A stretch of DNA of 64,000 bases from Bacillota bacterium (GCA_023410675.1 JAEYPM010000038.1:1-64000); one strand, 5' to 3'. Counted from the first letter of the stretch, positions 18,901 to 27,603 are shown. The notes: generated from the sequence alone by a model not told the origin. Numbers and translations: made by a program.

Positions 18901-20644
18901 AAAAGGGACTATAGCAGTGGATTATACCCACCAAATTCAAGGGAACCAGCTTACCATTACGCCTACTTCTGATTTGGATTATGGAACAATGTATACCCTA
19001 ACCATACCAAAGCACACGATAAGAGATGAAGTAAATAACAGGGTGGAAGATACATTTATCCTTACCTTTACAACAGAATATGCTTTAGAGAATAATACAG
19101 ATTTATCAGGACTTACAGTAACTAGAGGGAAACTCGTGCCGAGCTTTGATAGAAATATTACGAGTTATATGGTAACCGTTGATAATAGTATTGGATTGAT
19201 ACAGATTACACCAACAGCAGCAGGCAAGAATAGCACCATCACCGTTAATGGAGATACTGTAAAAAGTGGGCATGCATCAAAGAGCATAGCCTTAAATGTA
19301 GGAGATAATACCATTCAAATTCTAGTGACTGCTAAAGATGGTGCTAACAAGAGTTATACCATTGTTGTGAAAAGAAAGCAGAAAGATGATGGTAATAACA
19401 GTAGCAGTAGCACTGGCAGCGGAAGTAGTAGCAACACAAGCTCAAATGATGGGCTCATAGATATCTATGTAAATGGTGACATATTTTTAGGAGCAAATAC
19501 CCATCTTACTGAGCAAAACGGACAAACAACTATGACAGTAGCAGTCGATGATGAGAAGATCCAGAGGATTTTAAAAGATCAAAGAAGTAGCAACACCATA
19601 ACCATTCGTGTAAGAAAAAATGTAGATAAAGTAGTTGGCATTCTAAATGGAGAAACAGCAAAACTTATGAATGATAAAAATGGTGTGCTAGAAATCCAAA
19701 CAACCCGTGCAACCTACAGGCTATCAGCAAAAGAGATTGTGTTAGGACTTACCGAGAAGTTTGGTCAAGATATTGAATGGAAAGATAGTCGCATAAGCAT
19801 TGAAATCAGTGATACAACAGATGAAAATGTACAAATCATAGAAGATACAGCAAAGCAAAACGGCTATCAAATTCTTGTGAGACCTGTAACATTTACGGTA
19901 AGTTGTTCTTATGGAGAAAGGAAAGTAGAGATAGCAAGCTTTAGCCAATATGTAGAAAGAATCATGCCTATACCAGAAGGAACAGATGCTCGTAAGATTA
20001 CAACAGGAATAGTAGTAAATAGTGATGGTTCTTTTACTCATGTACCAACGAGCATTGTTAGCGAAGATGGCAAAGTATATGCAAAGATAAATTCAATGAC
20101 TAACTCAACCTACAGTGTGATCTACAATCCGATAAGTATGGATTCAGTAGAAAATCACTGGGCAAAAGAAGCTGTCAATGACATGGCATCAAGACTGATT
20201 ATCACAAACCCACAAAGCTTTAAGCCAAAAGAAGAAATTACACGAGAAGCATTTGCAGAGTATATTACCAAAGCTCTTGGTCTATATAGGATAGGAGCAA
20301 AGGATGCGATTGCCATTGCAGTAGAGTATGGCATCATGAGAGGCTATCCAGATGGTACTTTTAGACCACAAGCAAAAATAACAAGAGAAGAAGCCATGAC
20401 TATGTATGCAAAAGCAATGGATATCGTCAGATTGCAGGAAAAAGCGAACAATAGAATCACAAATTATAAAGACAAAAATATTGTTTCAAGTTGGGCATAT
20501 GATTCTGTTAAGAAAGCATTGAGTAGAGGCGTATTTAATGGAAAAACCCAGGAGATCATTGATCCAAAAGGAACCTTGACCCATGCTGAAGCAGCAACAG
20601 CTATTAGAAATTTATTGATAGAAGCAGGATTGATTAATCCATAA
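15926..20644 (+). CDS. SLH-anchored multidomain surface protein
   Basis: 1572 residues. A signal peptide (to about 26) is followed by three Fn3 domains (about 129-412), an Fn3-like domain (415-510), three MBG-type repeats (about 514-750, each with the GEDDPEF or GEEDPAF signature), two cadherin-like beta-sandwich domains (752-945), a Big_5 domain (950-1050), a third cadherin-like domain (1054-1150), a Ser/Gly linker, and three C-terminal SLH repeats (about 1405-1570; GYPDGTFRPQAKITREEA in the second). SLH repeats bind pyruvylated secondary cell wall polymer, so the protein coats the cell surface. No catalytic domain is seen; an adhesin or scaffold role is inference. Its own terminator follows. 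Confidence 0.9.
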   Translation: MIKKMICRAFLTLIALLCLCFPIWAQNLNVVDGGGAWPQDVLGTYVEDGTNNGRPSYSGPNGYWLYSAKWEEIDCWMIGSNKGEGEVNSSGVRFFIVNSSGTPPLNTNIDHTNSGLGAVKVTTATGSPPPAPGGVSIHSTTASSFGVNWSDVSSATGYKLEVSTDSGFTSLISGYTPYIISIPADTPIGSRPINHVVSGLAPGNSYYFRMRAYNGFGDSVNSSVVSTVSIPAPPSVQDATNVSDSGFRANWSTQTGATSYLLYVSDTNSFSSHILNGQYTSESSYAVTGLLPNTTYYYRVKAANSSGQSGMSGIMQVTTAPVIPTAKAASDIQSDAFIANWQASEGATGYYIDVATDESFSNMVTGYSSKNIGILTSFPIDNGLSPYTTYYYRVRAYNASGVSSNSQTISVTTLPVLPSVTTESVSLNGDGSIQMEGNITSLGVPTPTQHGFVWNTTGSPTTDDDKIEKGATTATGIFTFEASELAPNTTYYIRAYAKNSAGTTYGDELIITTPKKSLTITVDNKNKVFGEDDPEFTVTYDGFIDEDTSSGLDGTLGLDRDLGEDVGVYAINATGLTSEKYEITFVPGTLTIERRLLIIETENKSKTYGEEDPAFTYLLTSGELIDSDEITGELTRELGENAGSYAIKQGTLTAGSNYDISCVEGSLSIEKKALTITAEDKSKSYGEDDPEFTVSYNGFVTGEDESNLSGTLSITREPGEDVGTYEIIPSGLTSTNYEIIFENGVLSIISNDANLSNLSVSNGTIQPAFDPNETSYTVDVGSEVIKITVTPTASDTKANIKVNGSDVNSGEASQNIPLVVGNNTVNIEVTAENGDTKTYEILVTREASNDNSLSHLLISNGLLQPAFDPTIENYTVNVANEVTAITITPIVNYIEASVTVNGSKVNSGEASQNIPLILGNNVVCVVVTAESGVTKTYTITITRSAPIDSSVPYIVATDPVNYAENVSVSKPITITFSEDIFAEPSIDSISLKKGTIAVDYTHQIQGNQLTITPTSDLDYGTMYTLTIPKHTIRDEVNNRVEDTFILTFTTEYALENNTDLSGLTVTRGKLVPSFDRNITSYMVTVDNSIGLIQITPTAAGKNSTITVNGDTVKSGHASKSIALNVGDNTIQILVTAKDGANKSYTIVVKRKQKDDGNNSSSSTGSGSSSNTSSNDGLIDIYVNGDIFLGANTHLTEQNGQTTMTVAVDDEKIQRILKDQRSSNTITIRVRKNVDKVVGILNGETAKLMNDKNGVLEIQTTRATYRLSAKEIVLGLTEKFGQDIEWKDSRISIEISDTTDENVQIIEDTAKQNGYQILVRPVTFTVSCSYGERKVEIASFSQYVERIMPIPEGTDARKITTGIVVNSDGSFTHVPTSIVSEDGKVYAKINSMTNSTYSVIYNPISMDSVENHWAKEAVNDMASRLIITNPQSFKPKEEITREAFAEYITKALGLYRIGAKDAIAIAVEYGIMRGYPDGTFRPQAKITREEAMTMYAKAMDIVRLQEKANNRITNYKDKNIVSSWAYDSVKKALSRGVFNGKTQEIIDPKGTLTHAEAATAIRNLLIEAGLINP

Positions 20645-20651
20645 CTTAAAG

Positions 20652-20690
20652 ACTCACTAAAACCTAACCTTTAGGTTTTAGTGAGTTCTT
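20652..20690 (+). terminator. Rho-independent terminator after the SLH protein
   Basis: A perfect 16-bp stem, ACTCACTAAAACCTAA with its complement, has a 3-base CCT loop and then TCTTT. Confidence 0.88.
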
Positions 20691-20779
20691 TAGTTATGCT
20701 TTTATTATAAAAATTTTTTTAATTGTTATGTGATATTTTGAATAGGCAAAAGGTTTTATTCATGAAAGGAGGTATTAGA

Positions 20780-21271
20780 ATGAATGTTCATTTGCAAAAT
20801 ACTGAAGGAATTTACCTGGCCATAATAGATAAATATAAAGATACTGTCTATAGAGTAGCATATTCATACTGTAAAAATGCTTCAGACGCTGATGATATTT
20901 TTCAAGAAGTTTTTTTGAGATACTTTAAGAATAAACCCGAGTTTAATACATATGAGCACGAAAAAGCATGGTTTATAAGAGTAACCATAAATTGTTGTAA
21001 AAAATTATTAGGTTCTTTTTGGTTTAAAAGAACGGTTGCGATGGAAGATAATATTAAGTTTGAAGATGAAGAAGAAAGTGAAATTTTTCATACTATAATG
21101 GAGCTACCACTAAAATATCGTACTGTAGTCCATCTCTATTACTATGAGGACTACTCCATTAGAGAAATATCAAAAATTCTAGATATAAAAGAAACAACGA
21201 TACAAACCCAGCTTCAAAGAGCAAGAAGCATGCTTAGAAAAAAACTGAAGGAGGAGTGGAATAATGGATAG
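20780..21271 (+). CDS. ECF-type RNA polymerase sigma factor
   Basis: 163 residues. Sigma region 2 (YKDTVYRVAYSYCKNASDADDIFQEVFLR, about 18-46) and region 4 (ELPLKYRTVVHLYYYEDYSIREISKILDIKETTIQTQLQRAR, about 110-151) are present; region 3 is absent, as in ECF factors. The ATG at 20780 has AAAGGAGG (20765-20772) 7 bases upstream, better than the upstream in-frame start at 20723. It overlaps the DUF4179 anti-sigma gene by 8 bases, the classic cotranslated pair. The signal and regulon cannot be inferred. Confidence 0.92.
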   Translation: MNVHLQNTEGIYLAIIDKYKDTVYRVAYSYCKNASDADDIFQEVFLRYFKNKPEFNTYEHEKAWFIRVTINCCKKLLGSFWFKRTVAMEDNIKFEDEEESEIFHTIMELPLKYRTVVHLYYYEDYSIREISKILDIKETTIQTQLQRARSMLRKKLKEEWNNG

Positions 21272-22343
21272 AAATTTATACAAACGAATTTTTTCAAAAG
21301 TAAATGTTAGTCATTCTACAGTTAGTACCCTCATTCAGAAAGCTATAGAGCAAGAGGATCAAGTTTATGATATGAAACCTAAAATAGTAAAAAGAAAGAT
21401 GAGGCAAACAATGAATAGAAAAATGAAAAGAAAAATAGTAGCTTTAATTGCGATTGTCAGTATTTTATCATCCATTACAGTTGCAGCATATACTATAGGT
21501 GCATCTAATTGGTTCCAGAAGATGTTTCAAAAGGATAATATTAAACTTGATGATCGTCAAAAACAAACACTTGATAAAATTGGAAATAACTTAACGCTTT
21601 CAAACACATCAAAGGATACATCCTTCGTAATAAAATCCATTATAGGGGATAGTTCCCGTTGCTATATTTACTGTGAGATTACTGCTCCTGAAAATAAGGT
21701 GATAGATGCCTTTAGTAATAGCCAATTTAAAGAAGTTGACCTTAAAATCCAAAATGGAGGGGAAGGGTATAGTAGTGGAATCGGCATGATGGATATTGTT
21801 AATGAAAGTAGTAACAAGATATCTTTCATTCTTGAGATCATGACTTCAGGCGATGTAAATTTGATAGATAATGTAATAAGTCTAAAACTGAAAGACTTAG
21901 GGAATGCAGAAATAGATGAAAATGGGAAAAAATATTTTAATGTTCAAGCAGAGGGAGAATGGTCTTTTGAAATCCCGATTAAGTATCCCGATAGCAAAGT
22001 AGATATTCTTACAAAAACTAAAGCTAATGTAAAGGGATATGAGGGAACAATCACACATGTTGTATTAACCCCAATTACCCTAAAGGTTGATTATACTTTC
22101 CCATATGAAGAAGATTCAAGTAGCAAGTTTGCCTTTTTGTTTGATGATTGCACAAGTAGCTATTTGTTAACAGAAAATGACTTAAAGCTTCATATCATTA
22201 ATAATGATTCACTTACTTCAGAAGGTGATGATGTTTTAAAGAAGGATTGTGTTTTCCATGTTCAATATAACCTGACGAAACCCATTAATGTAGAGCAAAT
22301 AAAGGCGATAAGCATCCATGGAAATGAAATACCATTAAAATAA
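21264..22343 (+). CDS. DUF4179 domain anti-sigma factor
   Basis: 359 residues. A short cytosolic N-terminal part (1-52) would hold the ECF sigma factor. One membrane helix follows (IVALIAIVSILSSITVAAYTIG, about 54-76), then a DUF4179-type extracellular domain. The organisation matches the anti-sigma proteins that accompany ECF sigma factors in Clostridia and Bacilli. The overlap with the sigma gene supports the pairing. A hairpin follows the stop codon. Confidence 0.85.
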   Translation: MDRNLYKRIFSKVNVSHSTVSTLIQKAIEQEDQVYDMKPKIVKRKMRQTMNRKMKRKIVALIAIVSILSSITVAAYTIGASNWFQKMFQKDNIKLDDRQKQTLDKIGNNLTLSNTSKDTSFVIKSIIGDSSRCYIYCEITAPENKVIDAFSNSQFKEVDLKIQNGGEGYSSGIGMMDIVNESSNKISFILEIMTSGDVNLIDNVISLKLKDLGNAEIDENGKKYFNVQAEGEWSFEIPIKYPDSKVDILTKTKANVKGYEGTITHVVLTPITLKVDYTFPYEEDSSSKFAFLFDDCTSSYLLTENDLKLHIINNDSLTSEGDDVLKKDCVFHVQYNLTKPINVEQIKAISIHGNEIPLK

Positions 22344-22360
22344 GATAGATGGATGGCAAT

Positions 22361-22404
22361 GAACCTCTTTGGTTAGACAAATGTAAGTCTAATTAAAGGG
22401 GTTC
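22361..22404 (+). terminator. Hairpin after the anti-sigma gene, possible terminator
   Basis: GAACC/GGTTC and CTTT/AAAG plus TTAGAC/GTCTAA form a long interrupted stem. There is no T-run, so intrinsic termination would be weak. Confidence 0.4.
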
Positions 22405-22568
22405 ACTTCGTTTGCTGTCATTTATTGTTAATTAAATGTTACATAAATATTAAACTCAATATGGAAAAAAATTTATATCGAAGTGTTTAAAACGTTGGAA
22501 AATGGTCGATACTTTCATTAAAATAGCCATTTTCAGCAGTGCCTTAAATTATATTTGTTACAAAAAGC

Positions 22569-22597
22569 TTGAAATTTTAAAGATTTTATATTACAAT
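22569..22597 (+). promoter_or_regulatory. Sigma-A promoter of the G5/3D gene
   Basis: TTGAAA, a 17-base spacer, then TACAAT. It leaves a leader of about 150 bases before the start at 22753. Confidence 0.6.
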
Positions 22598-22752
22598 CCA
22601 TAATATAACTGAAAAAACTATGAAACTTATTCAGTTAGCATATCATTTAAAAAGGTACGATTCTGAAATACGCTGGAAAATCAAATTGCTTACATAAGTA
22701 CGAACATAATGAAATGGCATCTTGTAGGTAATGTAAATTTAAGGAGGAAAAT

Positions 22753-23766
22753 ATGAAGAATCGAAAAAGGCTTATTGCAATTACGATGATTGCATCATTG
22801 TTTATGACCGTTAGTATTGCAGCCTATCAAACATTTACAAGTACTGTCACAGTTGTAGATGACAGGAAAGTAGAGACTTATCAGACAACAGCAAAAGATG
22901 TTAAAGGAGTATTAGAAGAACTTAATATAACACTTGATACAAAAGATGTGGTTACACCTAGCTTAGATGCAAGTGTAAAACATGAAACAAGCATAATTAT
23001 TGACAGATGGAAACCAACAGTTCGTTTTACTATTGATGGACAAATGACTACTTTTGAAACAGAATTAGAAACTGTACGTGATGTCATAGAGTTAAAAGGA
23101 TTACTTGATAAAGAAGGTGTAACTGTAGAACCAGCACTCACTACACCTATTGAGGATCAAATAGACATCATCGTTACAACAAGAAAAATTATAGAAAAGA
23201 ATGTTGAAGAATCAGTACCTTTTAAAACCCAACAAAAATATACACTAGATCTCAAACCTGGAGAAACTAAGATTTCAAGAGAAGGAAAAGAAGGATCAAT
23301 TCAAAAGGTTATAGAGATTGTTACTGTCGGAGGAAAGGTAGTAGAAACAACCGTAAAAAGTGAAACAATGATTATAGAACCTGTTGATGAGATTGTGCTT
23401 ATCGGTCAAGATGTAGATACACTCATAGATCAAAACACAGGGAAAAAATATGAATATACTAAGGAATACACGATGGAAGCTACAGCCTATACAAATGGAC
23501 CAGGAAGTTGGGGAATAACAGCTAGTGGTAGTCCTACCTTTTTAGGGATGGTGGCAGTTGACCCTAAAGTCATTCCTTTAGGAACAAAACTATATGTTCA
23601 AGATTATGGTATAGCAATTGCAGGAGACACAGGTGGTGCTATTAAAGGCAATAAAATTGATATATTCCTTAATACAAGACAAGAATGTATGCAATTTGGA
23701 CGTAGAAGCAAAAAGATATATATTCTTAAAGATCAAAGCATCGATGTTGTCGCTGCTAGAAAATAA
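22753..23766 (+). CDS. G5 and 3D domain cell wall protein (YabE/RpfB-like)
   Basis: 337 residues. Signal peptide or membrane anchor 1-27; two ubiquitin-like DUF348 repeats (about 28-70 and 84-125; TVRDVIELKGL in the second); a G5 domain (about 138-215; KPGETKISREGKEG); and a C-terminal 3D domain (about 234-331) with TAYTNGPGSWG, VAVDPKVIPLGTKLYV and GDTGGAIKGNKIDIF, holding the three conserved aspartates. 3D domains are lytic-transglycosylase-like, so a role in peptidoglycan turnover, as for Bacillus YabE, is well supported by family. It precedes rsmA as in many Firmicutes, but the usual rnmV gene between them is missing here. Confidence 0.9.
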   Translation: MKNRKRLIAITMIASLFMTVSIAAYQTFTSTVTVVDDRKVETYQTTAKDVKGVLEELNITLDTKDVVTPSLDASVKHETSIIIDRWKPTVRFTIDGQMTTFETELETVRDVIELKGLLDKEGVTVEPALTTPIEDQIDIIVTTRKIIEKNVEESVPFKTQQKYTLDLKPGETKISREGKEGSIQKVIEIVTVGGKVVETTVKSETMIIEPVDEIVLIGQDVDTLIDQNTGKKYEYTKEYTMEATAYTNGPGSWGITASGSPTFLGMVAVDPKVIPLGTKLYVQDYGIAIAGDTGGAIKGNKIDIFLNTRQECMQFGRRSKKIYILKDQSIDVVAARK

Positions 23767-23803
23767 TTTAAATAAATTTTATGTAGGGTAGCAGAAAAAT
23801 AAG

Positions 23804-23849
23804 GAAGCAGTTTAAAACTAGAGAATCTAATTTTAAGCTGCTTCTTTTT
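23804..23849 (+). terminator. Rho-independent terminator after the G5/3D gene
   Basis: GAAGCAGTTTAAAA pairs with TTTTAAGCTGCTTC (one bulge), with a 13-base loop, followed by TTTTTA. Confidence 0.85.
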
Positions 23850-24053
23850 ATAATGCCTCATAGAGTAACTAACATCTCTTATATCGTAGAAGAAAAAAAT
23901 TTAAGGTTTATTTAAAGAATGTAAAAAATTGTAAGTGGTGTATAGTGTTTTAGCCTTAAAACTTATCGGTGATAAATAAAAGGCTATCTAAAAATTAAAA
24001 CAGGGTATATAATAGGGAAGAAAGTTTAATGATATTGTTTTAAGGAGATGGGT

Positions 24054-24923
24054 ATGCAAAAGATAGCTACAGCAGAGGGGACAAAAGAAATACTCAATAA
24101 GTACCCTTTTATTTTTCAGAAGAAGTTTGGACAAAACTTTTTAATTGATTCACATGTTTTAACGAAAATTATTGCATCCGCGAATATTACAAATGAAGAT
24201 TATGTCATTGAGATAGGACCAGGCATAGGGAGTGTTACACAAGCTCTTTTAGAAACTGCTCAAAAGGTAATCGCTGTAGAAATAGACAATCAGCTTATTC
24301 CCATATTAAAGGAGCAGTTCAAAGACTATGATAACTTTCTCCTCATTCATAACGATATTATGAAGATGGATTTGAGGGAGCTTATAAAGCATGAGTGCCA
24401 AAACAAAAAAGTAAAGGTAGTAGCCAATTTACCCTATTATATTACAACGCCCATTATTATGATGCTTTTAGAAGAAGAATTACCTATAGATAGTATTACA
24501 GTAATGGTGCAAAAAGAGGTAGCACAAAGGCTAGCCTCCATTCCAGGCACAAAGCAATACGGAGCCATTACAGTAGCGGTTAATTATTATGCAGATACGT
24601 ATCTAGTGGCAAATGTTCCAAGAAATTGTTTTATGCCAAGGCCCAATGTAGATTCTGCTGTGATTAAGCTGACTATTAAAGATAACCAAGATTTTATGGT
24701 TTATAATAAAAAACAGATGTTTCAAATAGTGAAAGCTGCCTTTTTGCAAAGGAGGAAGACTCTGCTTAATACACTTTATGAGCATGGAGCACTTGATCTT
24801 GATAAAGAGACGTTAAAGAAGTTGCTTGATGAAAGCAAAATAGGGTCATCTATTAGAGGAGAGACCCTTTCCTTAGAAGAATTTGCAAGATTATCCAATT
24901 ATATTGATGATAATAGGCCCTAA
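24054..24923 (+). CDS. rsmA: 16S rRNA (adenine1518/1519-N6)-dimethyltransferase RsmA (KsgA)
   Basis: 289 residues, normal length. The enzyme dimethylates two adjacent adenosines in helix 45 of 16S rRNA using S-adenosylmethionine during 30S maturation. Signatures: KKFGQNFLID near 24, SAM-binding EIGPGIGSVT (about 53-62), and the catalytic motif NLPYYI (125-130). I chose the ATG at 24054 because AAGGAG (24042-24047) is 6 bases upstream; the in-frame ATG at 24048 abuts it. A terminator overlaps the stop codon. Confidence 0.95.
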   Translation: MQKIATAEGTKEILNKYPFIFQKKFGQNFLIDSHVLTKIIASANITNEDYVIEIGPGIGSVTQALLETAQKVIAVEIDNQLIPILKEQFKDYDNFLLIHNDIMKMDLRELIKHECQNKKVKVVANLPYYITTPIIMMLLEEELPIDSITVMVQKEVAQRLASIPGTKQYGAITVAVNYYADTYLVANVPRNCFMPRPNVDSAVIKLTIKDNQDFMVYNKKQMFQIVKAAFLQRRKTLLNTLYEHGALDLDKETLKKLLDESKIGSSIRGETLSLEEFARLSNYIDDNRP

Positions 24924-24941
24924 GATGGGCCTATTTATTTT
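24912..24941 (+). terminator. Rho-independent terminator overlapping the rsmA stop
   Basis: A perfect 9-bp stem, AATAGGCCC with GGGCCTATT, encloses the stop codon in its loop and is followed by TATTTT. Confidence 0.85.
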
Positions 24942-24995
24942 GATGAAGTCTCCATATTTGCCCTTCCCCAATCACACATTGTGTTGCGTATAACA

Positions 24996-25109
24996 ATGAT
25001 TGTTTGTATTTTGGCAATAGGATATGATGCTGGTACAGGAAAAAGTAAAGATCGCCATGATACATTAAGAAAACCTCTAGAAGATACAGTTATATATGAA
25101 AGCTACTAA
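24996..25109 (+). pseudogene. Nitroreductase C-terminal remnant
   Basis: 37 codons read MIVCILAIGYDAGTGKSKDR, then HDTLRKPLEDTVIYESY and a stop. The LAIGY....R(K)PLE.TV.YE pattern is the usual C-terminus of nitroreductase-family flavoproteins. No 5' part, ribosome site or flavin-binding region is present, so this is a leftover of a deleted gene. Confidence 0.5.
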
Positions 25110-25137
25110 GTCCCATATCTTTTAGAGGTCACTACTA

Positions 25138-27060
25138 TCAGCGACGTGTAAATAAGATCCGTAGGAACACTTCTTTTGCAACACCATTAAATGTTTCTTC
25201 GAAAAAGTAGTTTGGAGCCTTTTTGTTAAAAGGATGAATAAGCTCGTTTTGGATATAATCACAGATTTCTTTAAGGTGATGGGTCCATTTTTCATTTCCC
25301 CAAAGGGTTGTGTACCAACTTGGCTGTTCTATATTAAGAAGTGACATTTTTTCAAACCACACATCTGAAACACCTAAGGCATAAGCATAAGGGAGCATAC
25401 GAATCATATAATGGGGCTCTTGATTTTGAATCTCTTGTAATTCTTCCTGTAAAGAGAGAAGCAAAAATTGCCTTAGTCCATATATTTGAGCAAGGTAGTC
25501 AAGTCCTTTTGAAGTAAGAGCGTTACATCTAAGATATAAATTAATAAGTAGGGCAATACCAATCCAGCACATGATTTCTGCAAGGGCAGGAATGGTAAAA
25601 CCACCATAAATTTTTATTATTGATAGCATAGAAAAACAACAAAGCAGTGAAAAATATTTAATCAGTTGCATAACTAAGCTTTGCCTTAAAGAGCTTTTTA
25701 CAGCGTCGTTGATCTGATCTAAAAATATGGAAGTATTAAGAGAGAACGTATAAATGCCCCATACGAATAATATGTTAAGAAGAATCATGGCAATGCTCCA
25801 AAAAGTAAGCCCACTCATTAAATAAAAACTCAATAATATGGCTAAGTAGATACCGATAGAGCATTTGATGATATATTTTGTGGATAATTTGCTTGATTTG
25901 AAAAGACCTTTATTTTCACTGCTTATATAGGTATTTAAGCTTCTAGTACTTTCTTTTATCATTTTGTAAAAGACAGGTTTTAATTTCTGAAGTGATATAA
26001 TGGAAGTATCTGTCTTAAATAGTTTTGAAAATAGTAAGGATTCATAATGTCTGTGCTCAGTAGATAATGACTTAAGGCGTGATACATAAATCGTCCAATC
26101 AGAAGTAGTTTCTATTGTAAGGATATCTTTTGATGCCCAATAAATAATAAGTGATGCAATAAGAGAGGGCTTGGCATGTTGATGGTATAAAAAGCCTGTT
26201 TCAATAGGATTTAGATATTTTATAGGTTCTTGCATAGGGACAGGAACTATTTTTTTGGTTTTTTCTAACAATAGCCAAATCAAAAAAGAAGCACATAAAG
26301 GAACTATTAGGATAATCCCCCATATACCCTCACCAAAAATAGTATAGATCCAATTCTTTGAAAAATAGCCTTCAGGAAGTGTGGCAGAAAGACCCAGTCC
26401 CTCATTTAAAACGACATGCTTATCTAAAGTGATAATAAGGGAATTGTCATGTACTTCAAGATATGCCTTTGGATTTATAAGGACATTTCCATACATATCA
26501 GTAAGATGAAGTGAAGAACGATCAAAAGGTTTTGGCATATTCAGTCTAATGGTTAATTGCTCATGGGGGCTACGCCAAGAAGAATCAAAAAGTATGAGAT
26601 TGAGGGTGTCATATTCTTTGATATGATCATGAGGAGCTAAATGCTTATAGTAAATATCATAGATATAATTGCTTTTTGGCATATATCCAGAGTCATTGAC
26701 TCTAAGTTTTAAGACACTACCTGCTTTACTAAATCTATGAGAATAATTAAGGATAGAGGCATTTCTTATCAGTACTTTATCATGATCTAAATTAGAGAGA
26801 TAGATGTTTTTATAAAGTAATCTGTTACTAGCAGTAATAGTTTCATAAACAGTATAGGATTTGTTGGTGGTAACATCAATGGTAACATTATAGGTAAGAG
26901 GCGTAAACAAACCAAAATAATCTTCAGCATATTTTTCTTGAACAGTAGGTGAAAATAAGGCAAGAGATGCATAGTAGTCAATGAATAATTTTATGAGGAC
27001 AACAGCGAATAAAATGGCGATTATTCTAAAAATTAGTAATTTGTCTTTTGTCTGAAACAT
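25138..27060 (-). CDS. DUF2207 family membrane protein
   Basis: 640 residues. One N-terminal membrane helix (about 8-28), then an extracellular DUF2207 beta domain (about 50-240; starts YNVTIDVTTNKSYTVYETITA), a second helix at about 243-266 (GIILIVPLCASFLIWLLLEK), a cytosolic stretch, and helices at about 400-455 and 475-500. The C-terminus has a winged-type soluble segment (LSDVWFEKMS region). DUF2207 proteins are predicted membrane proteins of unknown function. GGGGAGG precedes the start on the minus strand. It is monocistronic and converges on rsmA. Confidence 0.8.
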   Translation of the reverse strand: MFQTKDKLLIFRIIAILFAVVLIKLFIDYYASLALFSPTVQEKYAEDYFGLFTPLTYNVTIDVTTNKSYTVYETITASNRLLYKNIYLSNLDHDKVLIRNASILNYSHRFSKAGSVLKLRVNDSGYMPKSNYIYDIYYKHLAPHDHIKEYDTLNLILFDSSWRSPHEQLTIRLNMPKPFDRSSLHLTDMYGNVLINPKAYLEVHDNSLIITLDKHVVLNEGLGLSATLPEGYFSKNWIYTIFGEGIWGIILIVPLCASFLIWLLLEKTKKIVPVPMQEPIKYLNPIETGFLYHQHAKPSLIASLIIYWASKDILTIETTSDWTIYVSRLKSLSTEHRHYESLLFSKLFKTDTSIISLQKLKPVFYKMIKESTRSLNTYISSENKGLFKSSKLSTKYIIKCSIGIYLAILLSFYLMSGLTFWSIAMILLNILFVWGIYTFSLNTSIFLDQINDAVKSSLRQSLVMQLIKYFSLLCCFSMLSIIKIYGGFTIPALAEIMCWIGIALLINLYLRCNALTSKGLDYLAQIYGLRQFLLLSLQEELQEIQNQEPHYMIRMLPYAYALGVSDVWFEKMSLLNIEQPSWYTTLWGNEKWTHHLKEICDYIQNELIHPFNKKAPNYFFEETFNGVAKEVFLRILFTRR

Positions 27061-27331
27061 AATTTACCTCCCCAGCTAAATATGGGCATTGTTTTTCTAT
27101 AATAAATTCATAAGGTATAACTAACAGTTCAGCTACCTAAATGTTGTTTCTTAGGATGAATGCATAAGGTATATTGTATAAGTATAATATAACATAAAAT
27201 AGCTGAATAGACTATGTGTTCAGAATTATTTTTAAACACACAAATAATAGCAAGATGACCAAAAGCGAAGTGTTTCAGTGCTTTATTGATAAAGCACAGA
27301 GACAAAGTAGCCGTTTGGATAAAATAAAAAC
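27061..27331. other. Intergenic region between divergent DUF2207 and Phe operon genes
   Basis: AT-rich; it holds the minus-strand ribosome site of the DUF2207 gene. A TATAAT-like block at about 27181-27191 (AGTATAATATA) has no partner -35 on plus. I see no gene and no strong hairpin before the Phe operon promoter. Confidence 0.4.
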
Positions 27332-27361
27332 TTGACAAAAAGAAATATATCAGCATATAAT
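27332..27361 (+). promoter_or_regulatory. Sigma-A promoter of the Phe biosynthesis operon
   Basis: A perfect TTGACA, an 18-base spacer, then a perfect TATAAT. Transcription should start near 27368, about 37 bases before the leader peptide start at 27405 and about 350 before the DAHP synthase start. Confidence 0.88.
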
Positions 27362-27404
27362 AAAACAAATTCATATATTAGGATAAAAAAGAGGAGAATA
27401 TAAA

Positions 27405-27536
27405 ATGAATCATACATCTATGTTTGCAGATAAATTTGATACTTTCTTTTTTAGCTGGGGCTACTTTTATTTTAGCGCTGGTTCTTTTTGCTGCAAACAG
27501 AATAAAAGGCTTACGCCTTATCGCATAGATGTCTAA
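27405..27536 (+). CDS. Phenylalanine-rich leader peptide
   Basis: 43 codons with an excellent ribosome site (GAGGAG, 27391-27396, 8 bases upstream). The peptide has 8 Phe, 3 Tyr and 1 Trp; nine of the 13 residues in FDTFFFSWGYFYF (codons 11-23, bases 27435-27473) are aromatic. It lies directly downstream of a strong promoter and upstream of an intrinsic terminator, ahead of genes for the first and last committed steps toward Phe. These are the hallmarks of a ribosome-mediated attenuation leader like pheL. The peptide has no likely function of its own. An overlapping +1 frame encodes a hydrophobic stretch but has only a TTG start without a ribosome site. Confidence 0.82.
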   Translation: MNHTSMFADKFDTFFFSWGYFYFSAGSFCCKQNKRLTPYRIDV

Positions 27537-27603
27537 ATTTTATATTTTGTAAAATTATTAAGAAATTGAGGCTTTATGCACTAAGGTGCATAAAGCCTTT
27601 TTA
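27506..27603 (+). promoter_or_regulatory. Transcription attenuator of the Phe operon
   Basis: Three competing structures can be drawn. The terminator pairs AGGCTTTATGCAC (27569-27581) with GTGCATAAAGCCT (27586-27598), 13 perfect bp, then TTTTT. An antiterminator pairs CCTTA-TC-GCATA (27516-27527) with TATGC-AC-TAAGG (27575-27586), 10 bp around a 2x2 mismatch; it uses the terminator's 5' arm, so the two exclude each other. A protector hairpin, AAGGC/GCCTT (27506-27510 with 27515-27519), ties up the antiterminator strand. A ribosome at the leader stop (27534) would cover 27516-27527 and allow termination. One stalled at the Phe/Tyr codons (27435-27473) would leave it free and permit read-through. 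Confidence 0.8.

Larger units (their letters stand above)
22344..22752 (+). other. Intergenic region with a hairpin and a promoter
   Basis: No gene is seen in these 409 bases. They contain the hairpin at 22361-22404, a 7-bp stem AAAATGG/CCATTTT at 22499-22533 of unclear role, and the sigma-A promoter at 22569-22597. I looked for a c-di-AMP (ydaO) riboswitch, which often precedes such cell-wall genes, and saw none of its conserved blocks. Confidence 0.5.

Noticed and set aside
22499..22533. AAAATGG/CCATTTT hairpin as a riboswitch part
   Set aside because: It lies upstream of the likely promoter at 22569, so it is not in the leader; seven A/T-rich pairs alone are weak.
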